This document shows, piece after piece, positions 27,519 to 36,148 of a stretch of 64,000 nucleotides of DNA (positions within the stretch are counted from its first letter, which is position 1; every line of letters starts with the position of its first letter). The position numbers and the translations under genes were made by a program. The notes under the pieces are model-generated. The model had not been told where the DNA came from. It worked only from the letters and a program-made list of their open reading frames with translations, and made no database searches. The DNA comes from Pedobacter sp. KBS0701 (GTDB lineage: Bacteria; Bacteroidota; Bacteroidia; Sphingobacteriales; Sphingobacteriaceae): assembly GCF_005938645.2 (NCBI RefSeq), contig NZ_CP042171.1, forward strand, positions 1,302,001-1,366,000, given 5' to 3'.

Positions 27519-28616
27519 TTAAATCACACTTGCTTTGTTTCTTAAAAACTGATCGGCTAAAACCAGTGCAGCCATAGCCTCAACAATTACTACTGCTCTG
27601 GGTACCACACAGGGATCATGTCGGCCTTTGCCTTTAATTTCCGAAGCTTCGCCAGCTGCATTTATGGTTTGTTGGTTATGCATAATGGTTGCTACAGGTT
27701 TGAATGCCACTTTAAAGGTAATATCCATCCCATTAGAAATACCACCCAGAATGCCACCGGCATAATTAGTTGTGGTTTTAAAAACTTTAGAATCAGCAGC
27801 TTTTGGCTGAGGGATATCGTTGTGTTGCGATCCTCTTAATTCACTTCCGGCAAAGCCAGAACCATATTCGAAACCATGAACGGCGTTAATGCTGAGCATG
27901 GCTTTACCTAAATCAGCATGTAGTTTGTCGAAAACAGGCTCGCCTAAACCAGCCGGACAACCTTTTATTACGCAGCCGATTTTGCCGCCTACGGTATCGC
28001 CATCTTTTCTAACCGAATCGATAAACTCAATCATTTCGTGTGCTGTTGCCGGATCAGCACAGCGCACAATATTATCTTCTCTGACGTTTAAAAGCAACGA
28101 TAAATCTTTGCTTTCTAAATTTGGTGCGTCAATAGTGCCTACAGAGGTTACATGGGCAAAAATTTCAATACCCTGTTGCTTTAAAAACAGTTTTGCAATT
28201 GCTCCGGCTGCAACACGGGCTGCTGTTTCGCGGGCAGAAGAGCGTCCGCCACCGCGGTGATCGCGGATACCGTATTTCGCATCGTAAACATAATCGGCAT
28301 GGCTGGGACGGTAAACATCAACATTATGGCCATAATCTTTTGAACGCTGATCTTCGTTTGGAATAAGCAAGGCAATTGGTGTCCCGGTACTTTTTCCTTC
28401 AAATACACCCGATAAAATCTGAACGGTATCGCTTTCTTTTCTTTGCGTGGTGATTTTGGATTGACCCGGTCTACGTTTGTCGAGTTCTGATTGGATGAAA
28501 TCCATATCGATATCCAATTGCGCCGGACAGCCATCAATAATTACCCCAATGGCTACGCCATGAGATTCGCCAAAAGTAGTGATGCGAAATAGTTGTCCGA
28601 ATGAGTTGCCTGCCAT
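27519..28616 (-). CDS. aroC: chorismate synthase
   Basis: 365 residues, the usual length. FMN-binding and signature motifs: [18 protein letters not shown] at the N-terminus, [23 protein letters not shown] and the block [20 protein letters not shown]. Converts 5-enolpyruvylshikimate 3-phosphate to chorismate, the last step of the common pathway. Downstream of aroA on the same strand with a 222-bp spacer holding short complementary repeats. Confidence 0.97.
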   Translation of the reverse strand: MAGNSFGQLFRITTFGESHGVAIGVIIDGCPAQLDIDMDFIQSELDKRRPGQSKITTQRKESDTVQILSGVFEGKSTGTPIALLIPNEDQRSKDYGHNVDVYRPSHADYVYDAKYGIRDHRGGGRSSARETAARVAAGAIAKLFLKQQGIEIFAHVTSVGTIDAPNLESKDLSLLLNVREDNIVRCADPATAHEMIEFIDSVRKDGDTVGGKIGCVIKGCPAGLGEPVFDKLHADLGKAMLSINAVHGFEYGSGFAGSELRGSQHNDIPQPKAADSKVFKTTTNYAGGILGGISNGMDITFKVAFKPVATIMHNQQTINAAGEASEIKGKGRHDPCVVPRAVVIVEAMAALVLADQFLRNKASVI

Positions 28617-28838
28617 ATTATTTAGAGGTGAGAAGCTAGATATGAGATTTGAGAAATACCCGGTTTACCATATCTGAACTTCAGTGTTTTAGTTTAAACT
28701 ATTTAGGATGTTAGATTTGAGATTTATCACTCAAACCCTAAAACCTCGTAGCTGTTATTTAGTTGTCTTAATTTATTTTGTATCTTAACCCTGATGCATT
28801 CACTCACATTTCGTGTCTCACATCTCAGATCTGAGTGC

Positions 28839-30128
28839 TCAAATCTCTCTCACCTCAAATCCCGCTTTTTTCAAATCTTCCCAATAATAAGGATAAGATT
28901 TTTCTACTACCTGCATTTCTTCAATTTCAACTTCGTTAATCAACAGTGCAAGTGGTGCAAAAGCCATTGCCATACGGTGGTCCTCGTAAGTTGCAAAAGT
29001 AACTTGATCAGGAAAATGAAGGTTATCCGTATTTAAAGTATAAATCAGATTATCTTCTGTAAAAGTAACGCCTATTTTGGCTAATTCATTCTGAAGGGCC
29101 GCAATACGGTCTGTTTCTTTTATTTTTAGTGTTTCTAAGCCTGTAAAAGACATATTCTTACCCAAAGCTGCTGCAATAACTACGATAGTTTGTGCTAAAT
29201 CCGGGCAGGTTTTTAAGTCCAAAACTTCTTTGGTATCTAAAGTAAGGCCTAAATTGCTAATGGCGATTCCTTTATCGGTTTTACTGGTAGCAATGCCAAA
29301 AATCTTCATGATATTCTTGATCTGGCTATCGCCCTGCAAACTTTTTTCTTTTAAAGCAGGTAAACTAATTTCAGCTTCATCTGCCAGAGCTGCAATGCTG
29401 TACCAGTATGATGCCGCACTCCAGTCGGGTTCTACAACCAAAGTGCCTGGTTTAAAAGTCTGTGGTTTAATGGAAATTGAATTTCCGTTCCAGTTATGTT
29501 CAATACCAACTTCAGCCAACATATCTAAAGTCATATCTACATACGGTTTAGAAGTAAGTTCACCTTCAATTTCTAAAGTTAAACCCTGAGGTAGGATAGG
29601 AGCAATCATCAGCAAAGCCGAAATATATTGACTGCTGATATCGCCTTTAATCTTTACCTGGGCAGTTTTTTGATCCAATGGACCAACAATATTCAATGGC
29701 GGAAAACCTTCAGCCTCTGCATAAGAAATATCAGCACCGATGGTTTTTAAAGCCTCTGCCAATATACCAATGGGACGCTGCTTCATCCGTTCTGTTCCCG
29801 TAAGTAAAAAATTACCATTTTTTGCCGAAAGATAGGCCGATAAGAAACGCATAGCAGTACCTGCAGGGCCAACGTCAACCAGTTCGGAGTTCGCAGTTTT
29901 CAGTTTGGAGTCTGCTCCCAACTCACTAGTCTCAACTCCCAACTTGTTTAGGATCCCATTTAAGGTTACCGTATCGGCAGCATTAGAAAGGTTTTCAACT
30001 TTAACCAGTTTTTTGCTTAATGCGCTAATAATCAAGGCTCTATTGCATTCGCTTTTCGAGCCTGTTAATTGGATTTCCGTATTGATATTCCTGGTTCCTT
30101 TAAAAGAAACTAAGGCGTTTTTCGACAT
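28839..30128 (-). CDS. aroA: 3-phosphoshikimate 1-carboxyvinyltransferase (EPSP synthase)
   Basis: 429 residues, two-domain EPSP synthase. Visible: LTGSKSECNRALI (phosphate-binding Ser-Lys), VGPAGTAMRFL, the ERMKQRPIG active-site motif (usually LxxRPxG), DISSQYISALLM, and ETDRIAAL plus EDHRMAMAFAPL near the end. The N-terminal PSKS is written GSKS here, within the family range. Condenses phosphoenolpyruvate with shikimate 3-phosphate. Part of the pheA-DAHPS-aroA-aroC cluster. Confidence 0.95.
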   Translation of the reverse strand: MSKNALVSFKGTRNINTEIQLTGSKSECNRALIISALSKKLVKVENLSNAADTVTLNGILNKLGVETSELGADSKLKTANSELVDVGPAGTAMRFLSAYLSAKNGNFLLTGTERMKQRPIGILAEALKTIGADISYAEAEGFPPLNIVGPLDQKTAQVKIKGDISSQYISALLMIAPILPQGLTLEIEGELTSKPYVDMTLDMLAEVGIEHNWNGNSISIKPQTFKPGTLVVEPDWSAASYWYSIAALADEAEISLPALKEKSLQGDSQIKNIMKIFGIATSKTDKGIAISNLGLTLDTKEVLDLKTCPDLAQTIVVIAAALGKNMSFTGLETLKIKETDRIAALQNELAKIGVTFTEDNLIYTLNTDNLHFPDQVTFATYEDHRMAMAFAPLALLINEVEIEEMQVVEKSYPYYWEDLKKAGFEVREI

Positions 30129-30156
30129 TTTATTCTGTTTTTATTCTTAAATGTAA

Positions 30157-30180
30157 GTGTCAGATGGAAATATCTGACAC
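30157..30180. repeat. 9-bp hairpin upstream of aroA
   Basis: GTGTCAGAT 30157-30165 pairs with 30172-30180, loop GGAAAT. On the minus strand it lies 29 bases upstream of the aroA start. Might be an mRNA processing or 5'-leader hairpin; no T-run. Confidence 0.35.
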
Positions 30181-30322
30181 CACATCAATAATGTTATATA
30201 GAGATGATATCTTTTTAAGGTTGGGTTTCAACCTCTGCCTTAAACCTTTACCTTTTTAAAGATCTTTGTTTTTAAGATTTAGACTTTACCCTCCACCTTA
30301 AACCTTCAAACCCTCTACCTTA

Positions 30323-31462
30323 TTATGCTTTAACCTCAGTATGTTGTTCTGCAGCAATGCCTTTTTCAGCTTTACCAGCATTCATAATTTCCGTCTGCTT
30401 ACGGATTGATTCACCGTGCATTAATTCTAAGAATTTCTCGGTAAAGTTTAAGTCTAATTTTAAAGCTTTTGCAAAAGCGTGACCTTTTTTAATGATGGCA
30501 TCCCAACGGTTAACCTGTAAAATAGTTACCTGATTATCACGTTTAAACTCACCGATTTTCTCTACAATAGCCATCCGTTCACCTAATTTCTGTAATAAGA
30601 TATCATCAATTTTATCGATTGATTTACGTAGATCAGCCAATTTATCAGCGAAAGCTTCGTTTGGTGCTTCCGGTTCACGTACCGTTAAACGATCTACCAA
30701 TTCAGCTAAAGCAGCTGGTGTAACTTGCTGTTTAGCATCTGTCCAGGCAACAGAAGGATCTACGTGCGATTCGATCATTAAACCCTGCATATCTAAATCC
30801 AATGCTTTTTGAGAAATGTAAGGGATCAGTTCACGGTTACCACAAATGTGACTTGGATCGTTAATGATCGGTAATTCAGGACAAAGTGTTTTTAACTGGA
30901 TTGCAAGTTCCCACATCGGTTCATTGCGGAAAGAACTTTTCTCGAATGATGAGAAACCGCGGTGAATAGCCCCGATTTTAGTAATTCCTGCGCCATTGAT
31001 ACGCTCAATTGCACCGATCCATAACTGTAAATCTGGGTTAACCGGGTTTTTGATTAGCACCGGAACATCATGGCCTTTTAAAGCATCAGCAATTTCCTGA
31101 ACAGTGAAAGGATTTACCGTAGAACGTGCACCAATCCAAAGGATATCTACACCAGCTGCTAAAGCCTCTTCAACGTGTTTTGCATTGGCAACTTCAACAG
31201 CCGTTGGTAAGCCTGTTTCTGCTTTAGCACGTTTTAACCACTCTAAACCAATGCTTCCGATACCTTCGAATTCTCCCGGGCGGGTACGGGGTTTCCAGAT
31301 ACCAGCTCTCAATACCGATACTTTACCGGTAGCAGCCAATAAATGTGCTGTAGTTAATAATTGTTCTTCAGTTTCTGCACTACAAGGACCAGAAATGATT
31401 AATGGTTCGTTGTTTACGTTTAACCAGGTGTTTAAAGGCTGAATGTTTAAATTAAGTTTCAT
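30323..31462 (-). CDS. bifunctional 3-deoxy-7-phosphoheptulonate synthase / chorismate mutase
   Basis: 379 residues. The N-terminal domain (about 15-265) is a KdsA-like type I-beta DAHP synthase: ISGPCSAE, LRAGIWKPRTRPGEFEGIG, GARSTVNPFTVQE, IHRGFSSF and NDPSHICGNR. The C-terminal domain (about 275-360) is an AroQ chorismate mutase: LRKSIDKIDDILLQKLGERM, with IGEFKRDN and the later helix LMHGESIRKQ. It therefore carries out the first step of the pathway and the branch to prephenate; the fusion allows feedback control. Follows pheA (130-bp spacer). Confidence 0.93.
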   Translation of the reverse strand: MKLNLNIQPLNTWLNVNNEPLIISGPCSAETEEQLLTTAHLLAATGKVSVLRAGIWKPRTRPGEFEGIGSIGLEWLKRAKAETGLPTAVEVANAKHVEEALAAGVDILWIGARSTVNPFTVQEIADALKGHDVPVLIKNPVNPDLQLWIGAIERINGAGITKIGAIHRGFSSFEKSSFRNEPMWELAIQLKTLCPELPIINDPSHICGNRELIPYISQKALDLDMQGLMIESHVDPSVAWTDAKQQVTPAALAELVDRLTVREPEAPNEAFADKLADLRKSIDKIDDILLQKLGERMAIVEKIGEFKRDNQVTILQVNRWDAIIKKGHAFAKALKLDLNFTEKFLELMHGESIRKQTEIMNAGKAEKGIAAEQHTEVKA

Positions 31463-31592
31463 GATGACGGGTTTGTTTAAAGTCCAGAGTCCCTAGTCGG
31501 AAGTCTGAAGTTATATTTTAATTATTTTATTATTACAAGTTTGAATGTTCCTCTATTTGTCTTTGGACTCCTGACTTAGGATTCCTGACTTT

Positions 31593-32426
31593 TTACACTT
31601 TATCATTCTTCTGGTACTCTCCCAGGATATTAAAGTTTGATGTATATTTTAATGCCTTTCTAATGGCCTTATCATACTTTTCGGTACTTGGCCATTCTAA
31701 ATCAACGTAAAAGTAATACTCGTTTCTTTTACCTAAAACAGGCATAGATTGTATTTTTGTTAAGCTTACCTCTTGTTCTGCGAAAATATTTAACACAGTT
31801 GCCAATGAGCCTGCCTTGTGTCCAACCTGAAAACAGATTGATGCTTTGTTTATTTTTTTTCCTTCGTCTGTTTTGTCTTTTTTAAGGATCAGAAAACGGG
31901 TGTAATTTTTCTTGTTCGATTCTACCCGGCGTTCCAAAATATTTAATCCGTAAAGTTCAGCAGCTAAGCTGTTTGCAATGGCCATGGTATCTGTTAATTG
32001 CTCTTCCTGGATCCGTTTTGCGCAGGCAGCGGTATCGTTGCTCTCTACAATTTTAATGTGTGGGTAATCGTAAAAGAAATCAATACACTGGCGAATGGCG
32101 ATAGGGTGTGAAGTAACCACTTTAATATCCTCAAACTTTACGCCCGGTAGTGCCATTAAGTGCAACTGAATAGGTAAGTAAACTTCGCCCACAACCGAAA
32201 AACCAAAATCTCTGATCAGCGTATAGTTTGGCAATAAACTGCCGGCGATAGAGTTTTCGATAGCCATTACCACAAAGTCGGCATCGCTTTTCTCCAGCTT
32301 GTCGCAGGTTTCCTTAAAAGAATTACACTCAACAGTTTCAATGTCTTTACCAAAGAATTTGTAGGCGGCTTCTTCGTGAAAAGATGCTTTAATACCCTGA
32401 ATTGCTACACGTTTTTTCGTTTCCAT
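31593..32426 (-). CDS. pheA: prephenate dehydratase
   Basis: 277 residues. Catalytic PDT domain (about 6-180) with GIKASFHEEAA, the AIENSIAGSL loop, and the essential TRF motif in NKKNYTRFLIL; C-terminal ACT domain (about 195-275) with KAGSLATVLNIFAEQEVSLT and the Phe-binding region around IQSMPVLGKRNEYYFYVD. Makes phenylpyruvate from prephenate, feedback inhibited by Phe. It lacks a chorismate mutase domain, which is supplied by the downstream fusion gene. A leader peptide and attenuator precede it (see 32437-32618). Confidence 0.95.
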   Translation of the reverse strand: METKKRVAIQGIKASFHEEAAYKFFGKDIETVECNSFKETCDKLEKSDADFVVMAIENSIAGSLLPNYTLIRDFGFSVVGEVYLPIQLHLMALPGVKFEDIKVVTSHPIAIRQCIDFFYDYPHIKIVESNDTAACAKRIQEEQLTDTMAIANSLAAELYGLNILERRVESNKKNYTRFLILKKDKTDEGKKINKASICFQVGHKAGSLATVLNIFAEQEVSLTKIQSMPVLGKRNEYYFYVDLEWPSTEKYDKAIRKALKYTSNFNILGEYQKNDKV

Positions 32427-32440
32427 TTTTGCGTTAAAAC

Positions 32441-32473
32441 AAAAAAGTCCCGGCTGTTTGCCGGGACTTTTTT
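32441..32473 (-). terminator. pheA attenuator terminator
   Basis: Perfect 14-bp stem (32460-32473 with 32441-32454; GC core GTCCCGGC), five-base loop, with the T-run on the minus-strand 3' side, ending 14 bases before the pheA ATG. It lies between the promoter/leader peptide and pheA, so it can only act as an attenuator. Its 5' arm AGTCCCGGC (32468 to 32460) can instead pair with GCCGGGGCT (32519 to 32511), nine pairs including one G-U, at the end of the leader ORF. Confidence 0.85.
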
Positions 32474-32508
32474 ATACATTTTAATATTGTTATATATCTT
32501 TTTGCATA

Positions 32509-32571
32509 TTAGCCCCGGCTCTTACTAAAATAGTAAAAGTAACCAAAGTAATATGTGTTTGTAATTTGCAT
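32509..32571 (-). CDS. pheA leader peptide (20 aa)
   Basis: ATG at 32571, stop TAA at 32509-32511. The peptide has the core YYFGYFYYF at residues 7-15: five Tyr and three Phe among nine residues. It then reads SKSRG and stops. The codons AGC CGG GGC TAA themselves form the antiterminator arm. If charged Phe- or Tyr-tRNA is short, a ribosome would stall on the aromatic codons and leave the arm free to block the terminator; if the ribosome reaches the stop it covers the arm. Same logic as E. coli pheL, but with Tyr codons as well as Phe. Context A-rich (AACAAAAAAAGAA) upstream of ATG, as in Bacteroidota. Confidence 0.8.
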   Translation of the reverse strand: MQITNTYYFGYFYYFSKSRG

Positions 32572-32588
32572 TTCTTTTTTTGTTGAGC

Positions 32589-32618
32589 CAAATGTAGTAA
32601 CAAAATTTAATTTGTCAA
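32589..32618 (-). promoter_or_regulatory. promoter of the pheA leader and operon
   Basis: On the minus strand a TTGAC (-33) at 32618-32614 and TACATTTG (-7, exact TAnnTTTG) at 32596-32589, 19 bases between the boxes. Predicted transcription start near 32582, leaving about 11 bases before the leader ATG. Confidence 0.75.
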
Positions 32619-32780
32619 TAGGAAATTGAAAATATTTTTAATAGAATTAAATTTTGTTAAAAATGGGCTGTTTTTTTGATAGGTTTTTTTGTTTCTTGAA
32701 ATGGCTTAAAAACGGATTTTTATATGGTTAGGATGTTATAATAACAGACAGATAGTTTCTTGTTGAATTGTATATTTAAA

Positions 32781-33401
32781 TCATTTCTTGAGCTTTTTTG
32801 AGGTTTCAAGAACAAGATCCTTATAAAATTCACCAAAATAACTTGAGTAGTTACCGTTTTTTGAAATAACGGTAAAACTACTGCATGGATAGTGGTATTT
32901 GAAAAATAGCTTTTCTACAATTTGCTCCGAATCCTTAATCCATGGAATTGCATTTTTATATCTTTCGAGGCCCTTAATATCTTTATAGATATAAAATGTT
33001 TTAGCCTTGGCGATTTTGATAACGCCTTTTTCAATCTCTTTATAGGTTGAAATAGTAAAATCAATATTGCCTGTAGAATTGCAAGGGTCAGATCCCGGGT
33101 GATAAATAATTACAATTTGTTGTAAAGAGTCGATCTTTTTATGTGAAGCATTTTCTAAAAATGAAATGAGTTTTATCTTATCATTTATTTTACCTTGTTC
33201 TTCTCTGTTGATTAGTTTATGATGATTGGATGAATCACCAGGAATATCCAAAACAGCGTTTGTAATTCGTTTTTCTTCAAAGATAGATTTGCTGATTTCT
33301 TTATCGTTTACATCGAAATATCTTATTTTTTGAACTTCTTGTGCGTTTATAGCGAACGTTAGCAGAAGAATAGACATAAAGAAGAGCACTAGCTTTTTCA
33401 T
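32781..33401 (-). CDS. secreted hypothetical protein
   Basis: 206 residues with a signal peptide (MKKLVLFFMSILLLTFAINA). The mature part is charged, with a segment IVIIYHPGSDPCNSTGN (central) and a paired Cys in YHYPCSSF toward the end. The pattern of a TlpA-like or unknown beta-rich domain is not strong enough to assign. Divided from the pheA leader by about 160 A/T-rich bases. Confidence 0.55.
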   Translation of the reverse strand: MKKLVLFFMSILLLTFAINAQEVQKIRYFDVNDKEISKSIFEEKRITNAVLDIPGDSSNHHKLINREEQGKINDKIKLISFLENASHKKIDSLQQIVIIYHPGSDPCNSTGNIDFTISTYKEIEKGVIKIAKAKTFYIYKDIKGLERYKNAIPWIKDSEQIVEKLFFKYHYPCSSFTVISKNGNYSSYFGEFYKDLVLETSKKLKK

Positions 33402-33501
33402 GATGATGTAATTTACTGCAATATGCTAAATTAACGACAAACATAAAGAAAGCGTACTGATTTTTGAATTGTGTGCATAGCATTAAGATTCCCGTTTGTG
33501 C

Positions 33502-33936
33502 CTATCGTGTGGACACAATTAATTATAACATTCTTCTATCGCTCTATGCCGCTGGGCATGGCACTTTGGAGCGCTAAAGTACCCAAAGCGCTTTGTCATC
33601 CGATGGCTATCGGATCCAGCAATAAGCCTTTTGCGCAATCTCACGCGCATCAAAAAAACAGCGGCACTTCGTTTAATCAGGTATTGTTTGTGTTTTCTTT
33701 GGTCTGATTGAGCCCTGCGGGGTTTGTGTTCAATATTTTTTTTAAATTAGATCATAGGTTATGAACACAAAACCACTGCGTTTCAGGTTTGTTACTGCCA
33801 TTTTTACTGTTCTGCACCTGTTTTTTTGATTTCCCCGGCTCTTGGGATTGACAGCGTCCTTGGTTATAATCGGTGCTTTATTAAAGTTAGTTAGCAAAAC
33901 GCCTAAAAATACTTAAAAGATGTGTCCACACGATAG
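33502..33936. mobile_element. MITE-like insertion, 435 bp, 16-bp perfect terminal inverted repeats, 8-bp target duplication
   Basis: CTATCGTGTGGACACA at 33502-33517 and its exact complement at 33921-33936 flank 435 bp. Just outside, GTTTGTGC is present on both sides (33494-33501 and 33937-33944), the mark of a transposition event. Removing the element and one copy of the octamer restores a REP-like unit AAGATTCCC-GTTTGTGC-GGGAATGACGAC of the same family seen elsewhere in this window. No transposase is encoded, only a decayed small membrane-protein frame, so it is non-autonomous. IS family not identified. Confidence 0.7.
33761..33916 (+). pseudogene. decayed small two-helix membrane protein inside the element
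   Basis: ATG at 33761 gives MNTKPLRFRFVTAIFTVLHL then FF and an in-frame TGA at codon 23; the same frame continues for 28 codons (FPRLLGLTASLVIIGALLKL then VSKTPKNT) to TAA at 33914-33916. Both halves look like membrane segments, so a roughly 51-residue protein seems to have been cut by one nonsense change. Confidence 0.4.
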
Positions 33937-34089
33937 GTTTGTGCGGGAATGACGACTTTACTAATTGAGTACTATCAATAGAAGCGTAACCAGTACATAC
34001 AGGCGATGAAACATCTGTTCGAAAAATGTTATCTGCGTTTATCTGTGTGCATCTGTGGTTAAAAAACAATAGCTAAAGCATATCACGAA

Positions 34090-34117
34090 AAAGGTCCGTG
34101 TGGATACACAGACCTTT
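34090..34117 (-). terminator. terminator of the aroB/sterol-desaturase operon
   Basis: AAAGGTC 34090-34096 pairs with 34111-34117, inner TGTG/CACA pairs, and a T-run on the minus-strand 3' side. Eleven bases after the stop at 34129. Confidence 0.65.
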
Positions 34118-34128
34118 AGCTTAATTTT

Positions 34129-35091
34129 TTATCCTGTAGAACTTAACTCTCCCCGATCGTTAAGGCCTTTTACTTTTTGCTGTTGCAGTTCTTCGTATTT
34201 TCTCTTTTCCTCGTCACGTAATTCCTGTTGCATAATTTTAGCAATTTTAGTGCTTCCGTCATGGCTCCATCCCGGTGGATTGAAAATGTATTTCACTTTA
34301 TCCACGAATGTTGGTGCCTTTTTAACGTCGGCTGTTAAAGCAATAAACTCATGGAAAATAATATTTACAGGGCCGGTATCCTTTGGTTGTGTGGTTAAGC
34401 CGTATTTCACTACATCTTCAGGCAATTCTTCCTGGAAAGTGCCAAACCACCTGTCCCATAGGATTAATACCATACCCATGTTTTTATCTAAATAACGCAC
34501 ATTGCTGGCGTGGTGTACCCGGTGGTGCGATGGCGTAACGAAGATGTATTCGTACCATTTAGGGAATTTGATGTTGTATTGGGTGTGAACCAAATTTCCA
34601 TAAATCTGGGTAACCAGGTAGGCAAAAAGAATATCAACCGCAGTAAAGCCCATGAATGCTAGCGGAAGATAAAAGAAAACCCTGTACAATGGCTCAAAAA
34701 CAGTTGAACGGAAACCCGTGGTTAAGTTAAAGTGTTCAGATGAGTGATGTGTAACATGCATTGCCCAGAAAAAGCGTACATAATGACCAACGGTATGCAA
34801 AAACCAATACAGAAAATCCTGAGCTAAAATCAAAACAAGCCAATACACCCAAACATTTGAGATCTGGAATAAGCGGAATTGGTAACAATATTCCAGTAGA
34901 AAAAAGGTACCTGTTTTGGTGCCTAAATTAATTACAACGGCTGCCGTCATCAGGTAGATGTTCGTCCAGGTATCGCGTTTGGTATATAATTTTCTGTCGT
35001 GCTGATAGCTGAAATACATTTCAACTAAGGTTAAAACGATTACAAAGCCAAATAGCCCGATAACAGAAATGTCACTTCCGGTATACTTCAT
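34129..35091 (-). CDS. sterol desaturase / fatty acid hydroxylase family membrane protein
   Basis: 320 residues. Membrane segments at about 5-25, 40-60, 78-100 and 130-150. The di-iron histidine cluster is complete: HTVGHYVRFFWAMHVTHHSSEHFN (HxxxH and HxxHH) and later HHRVHHASN. Members hydroxylate or desaturate lipids, for example sphingolipid bases or alkylglycerols; Sphingobacteriaceae make sphingolipids, so a lipid hydroxylase role is plausible. Charged helical C-terminal tail. One base after the aroB stop, so co-transcribed. Confidence 0.85.
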   Translation of the reverse strand: MKYTGSDISVIGLFGFVIVLTLVEMYFSYQHDRKLYTKRDTWTNIYLMTAAVVINLGTKTGTFFLLEYCYQFRLFQISNVWVYWLVLILAQDFLYWFLHTVGHYVRFFWAMHVTHHSSEHFNLTTGFRSTVFEPLYRVFFYLPLAFMGFTAVDILFAYLVTQIYGNLVHTQYNIKFPKWYEYIFVTPSHHRVHHASNVRYLDKNMGMVLILWDRWFGTFQEELPEDVVKYGLTTQPKDTGPVNIIFHEFIALTADVKKAPTFVDKVKYIFNPPGWSHDGSTKIAKIMQQELRDEEKRKYEELQQQKVKGLNDRGELSSTG

Positions 35092-35092
35092 T

Positions 35093-36148
35093 TTATAAAC
35101 TATTATAGTAATCTAAACTGCTTAAAATATCGGCTGTACTTACACGGCAGTTAAACGTGCATTTACCTATGCTTTCTAAAAGTGAGAATAGGATGTTTCC
35201 ATCTTCGTTTTTTTTATCACTTTTCATTAAATCTAAAAGTGTATTGTGGCTTTCTTTTTTGATGCGGTATTTAGGGTATAATGATAAGATATATTTACTG
35301 ATATCTTCCAGTTCTTCCGTACTCAGCGTACTGTTATTAATGGAAAGCGCTGCCTCGCACACAAAACCAATGGCAATGGCCTCGCCATGTGTTAACGGAT
35401 TTTCGTCGTTTGCCAAAGAGTAACCTTCTATAGCATGACCAATGGTATGACCAAAGTTTAAAATCTTACGCAGGTTTTTCTCATGGGGATCGATGGTTAC
35501 CACTTCATTTTTAATTTCAACCGAGCGGTAAATGTCCGCTGCAGTCGGCGTTAAATAGCTGCTTGCCTTTAATTTCTCGTAGTAAGGCTTATCGTAAATT
35601 AAACCGTGTTTAATCATTTCGGCAAAACCCGATAAAAGTTGGCGCTCTGGCAGTGTTTTTAAAAAAGCAGTTTCAATAAAAACCATTTGCGGCAGGGTAA
35701 AGGTACCAACCATATTTTTTACATTGTCAATATCAATCCCGGTTTTACCACCTACCGAAGCATCAACCTGCGAAAGGAGGGTTGTAGGGATATTAATGAA
35801 ATCGATTCCGCGTTTGTAGGTTGAGGCAATAAAGCCACCCATATCTGTAATTACGCCACCGCCCAGATTGATCATTAAACTTTTGCGGTCGGCTTCAAAA
35901 TCCAGTAAGGTTTTCCAAATGCCGATACAGAAATCAATGTTTTTATTTTCTTCACCTGCCGAAGTTTCAATGAGGTCAAATTCAGAAAAATCTAAAATTG
36001 ACTGAAAAAGGGGTAAGCATATTTCACTGGTATGTTCATCAGCAAGTACAAAAATTTTGCTGTATTTGTTGCTTTCTAAAAGTACTTTTAAAGCGGCTAA
36101 ATCACTTTCGAAATAAAGGGTGTGTCCTGCGCTGGTGAGTGGTTCCAT
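35093..36148 (-). CDS. aroB: 3-dehydroquinate synthase
   Basis: 351 residues, the usual length. NAD-binding and catalytic motifs: INLGGGVITDMGGF, KRGIDFINIPTTLLSQVDAS, VGGKTGIDIDNVKNMVGTF, and the zinc ligands Glu, His and His in GFAEMIKHG, LNFGHTIGHAIEG and HGEAIAIG. Converts DAHP to 3-dehydroquinate, step two of the shikimate pathway. Its start overlaps the stop of the S4-domain gene by one base (TAATG), so the two are translationally coupled. Confidence 0.96.
   Translation of the reverse strand: MEPLTSAGHTLYFESDLAALKVLLESNKYSKIFVLADEHTSEICLPLFQSILDFSEFDLIETSAGEENKNIDFCIGIWKTLLDFEADRKSLMINLGGGVITDMGGFIASTYKRGIDFINIPTTLLSQVDASVGGKTGIDIDNVKNMVGTFTLPQMVFIETAFLKTLPERQLLSGFAEMIKHGLIYDKPYYEKLKASSYLTPTAADIYRSVEIKNEVVTIDPHEKNLRKILNFGHTIGHAIEGYSLANDENPLTHGEAIAIGFVCEAALSINNSTLSTEELEDISKYILSLYPKYRIKKESHNTLLDLMKSDKKNEDGNILFSLLESIGKCTFNCRVSTADILSSLDYYNSL

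Noticed and set aside
28181..28537. Alternative frames inside aroC, aroA, the giant cargo and the E1 gene
   Set aside because: All are shadows of strongly supported genes with clear family motifs.
33471..33707. Plus-strand frame of 78 codons across the left end of the MITE-like element
   Set aside because: It spans the insertion boundary and repeat sequence, so it cannot be an old coding region.
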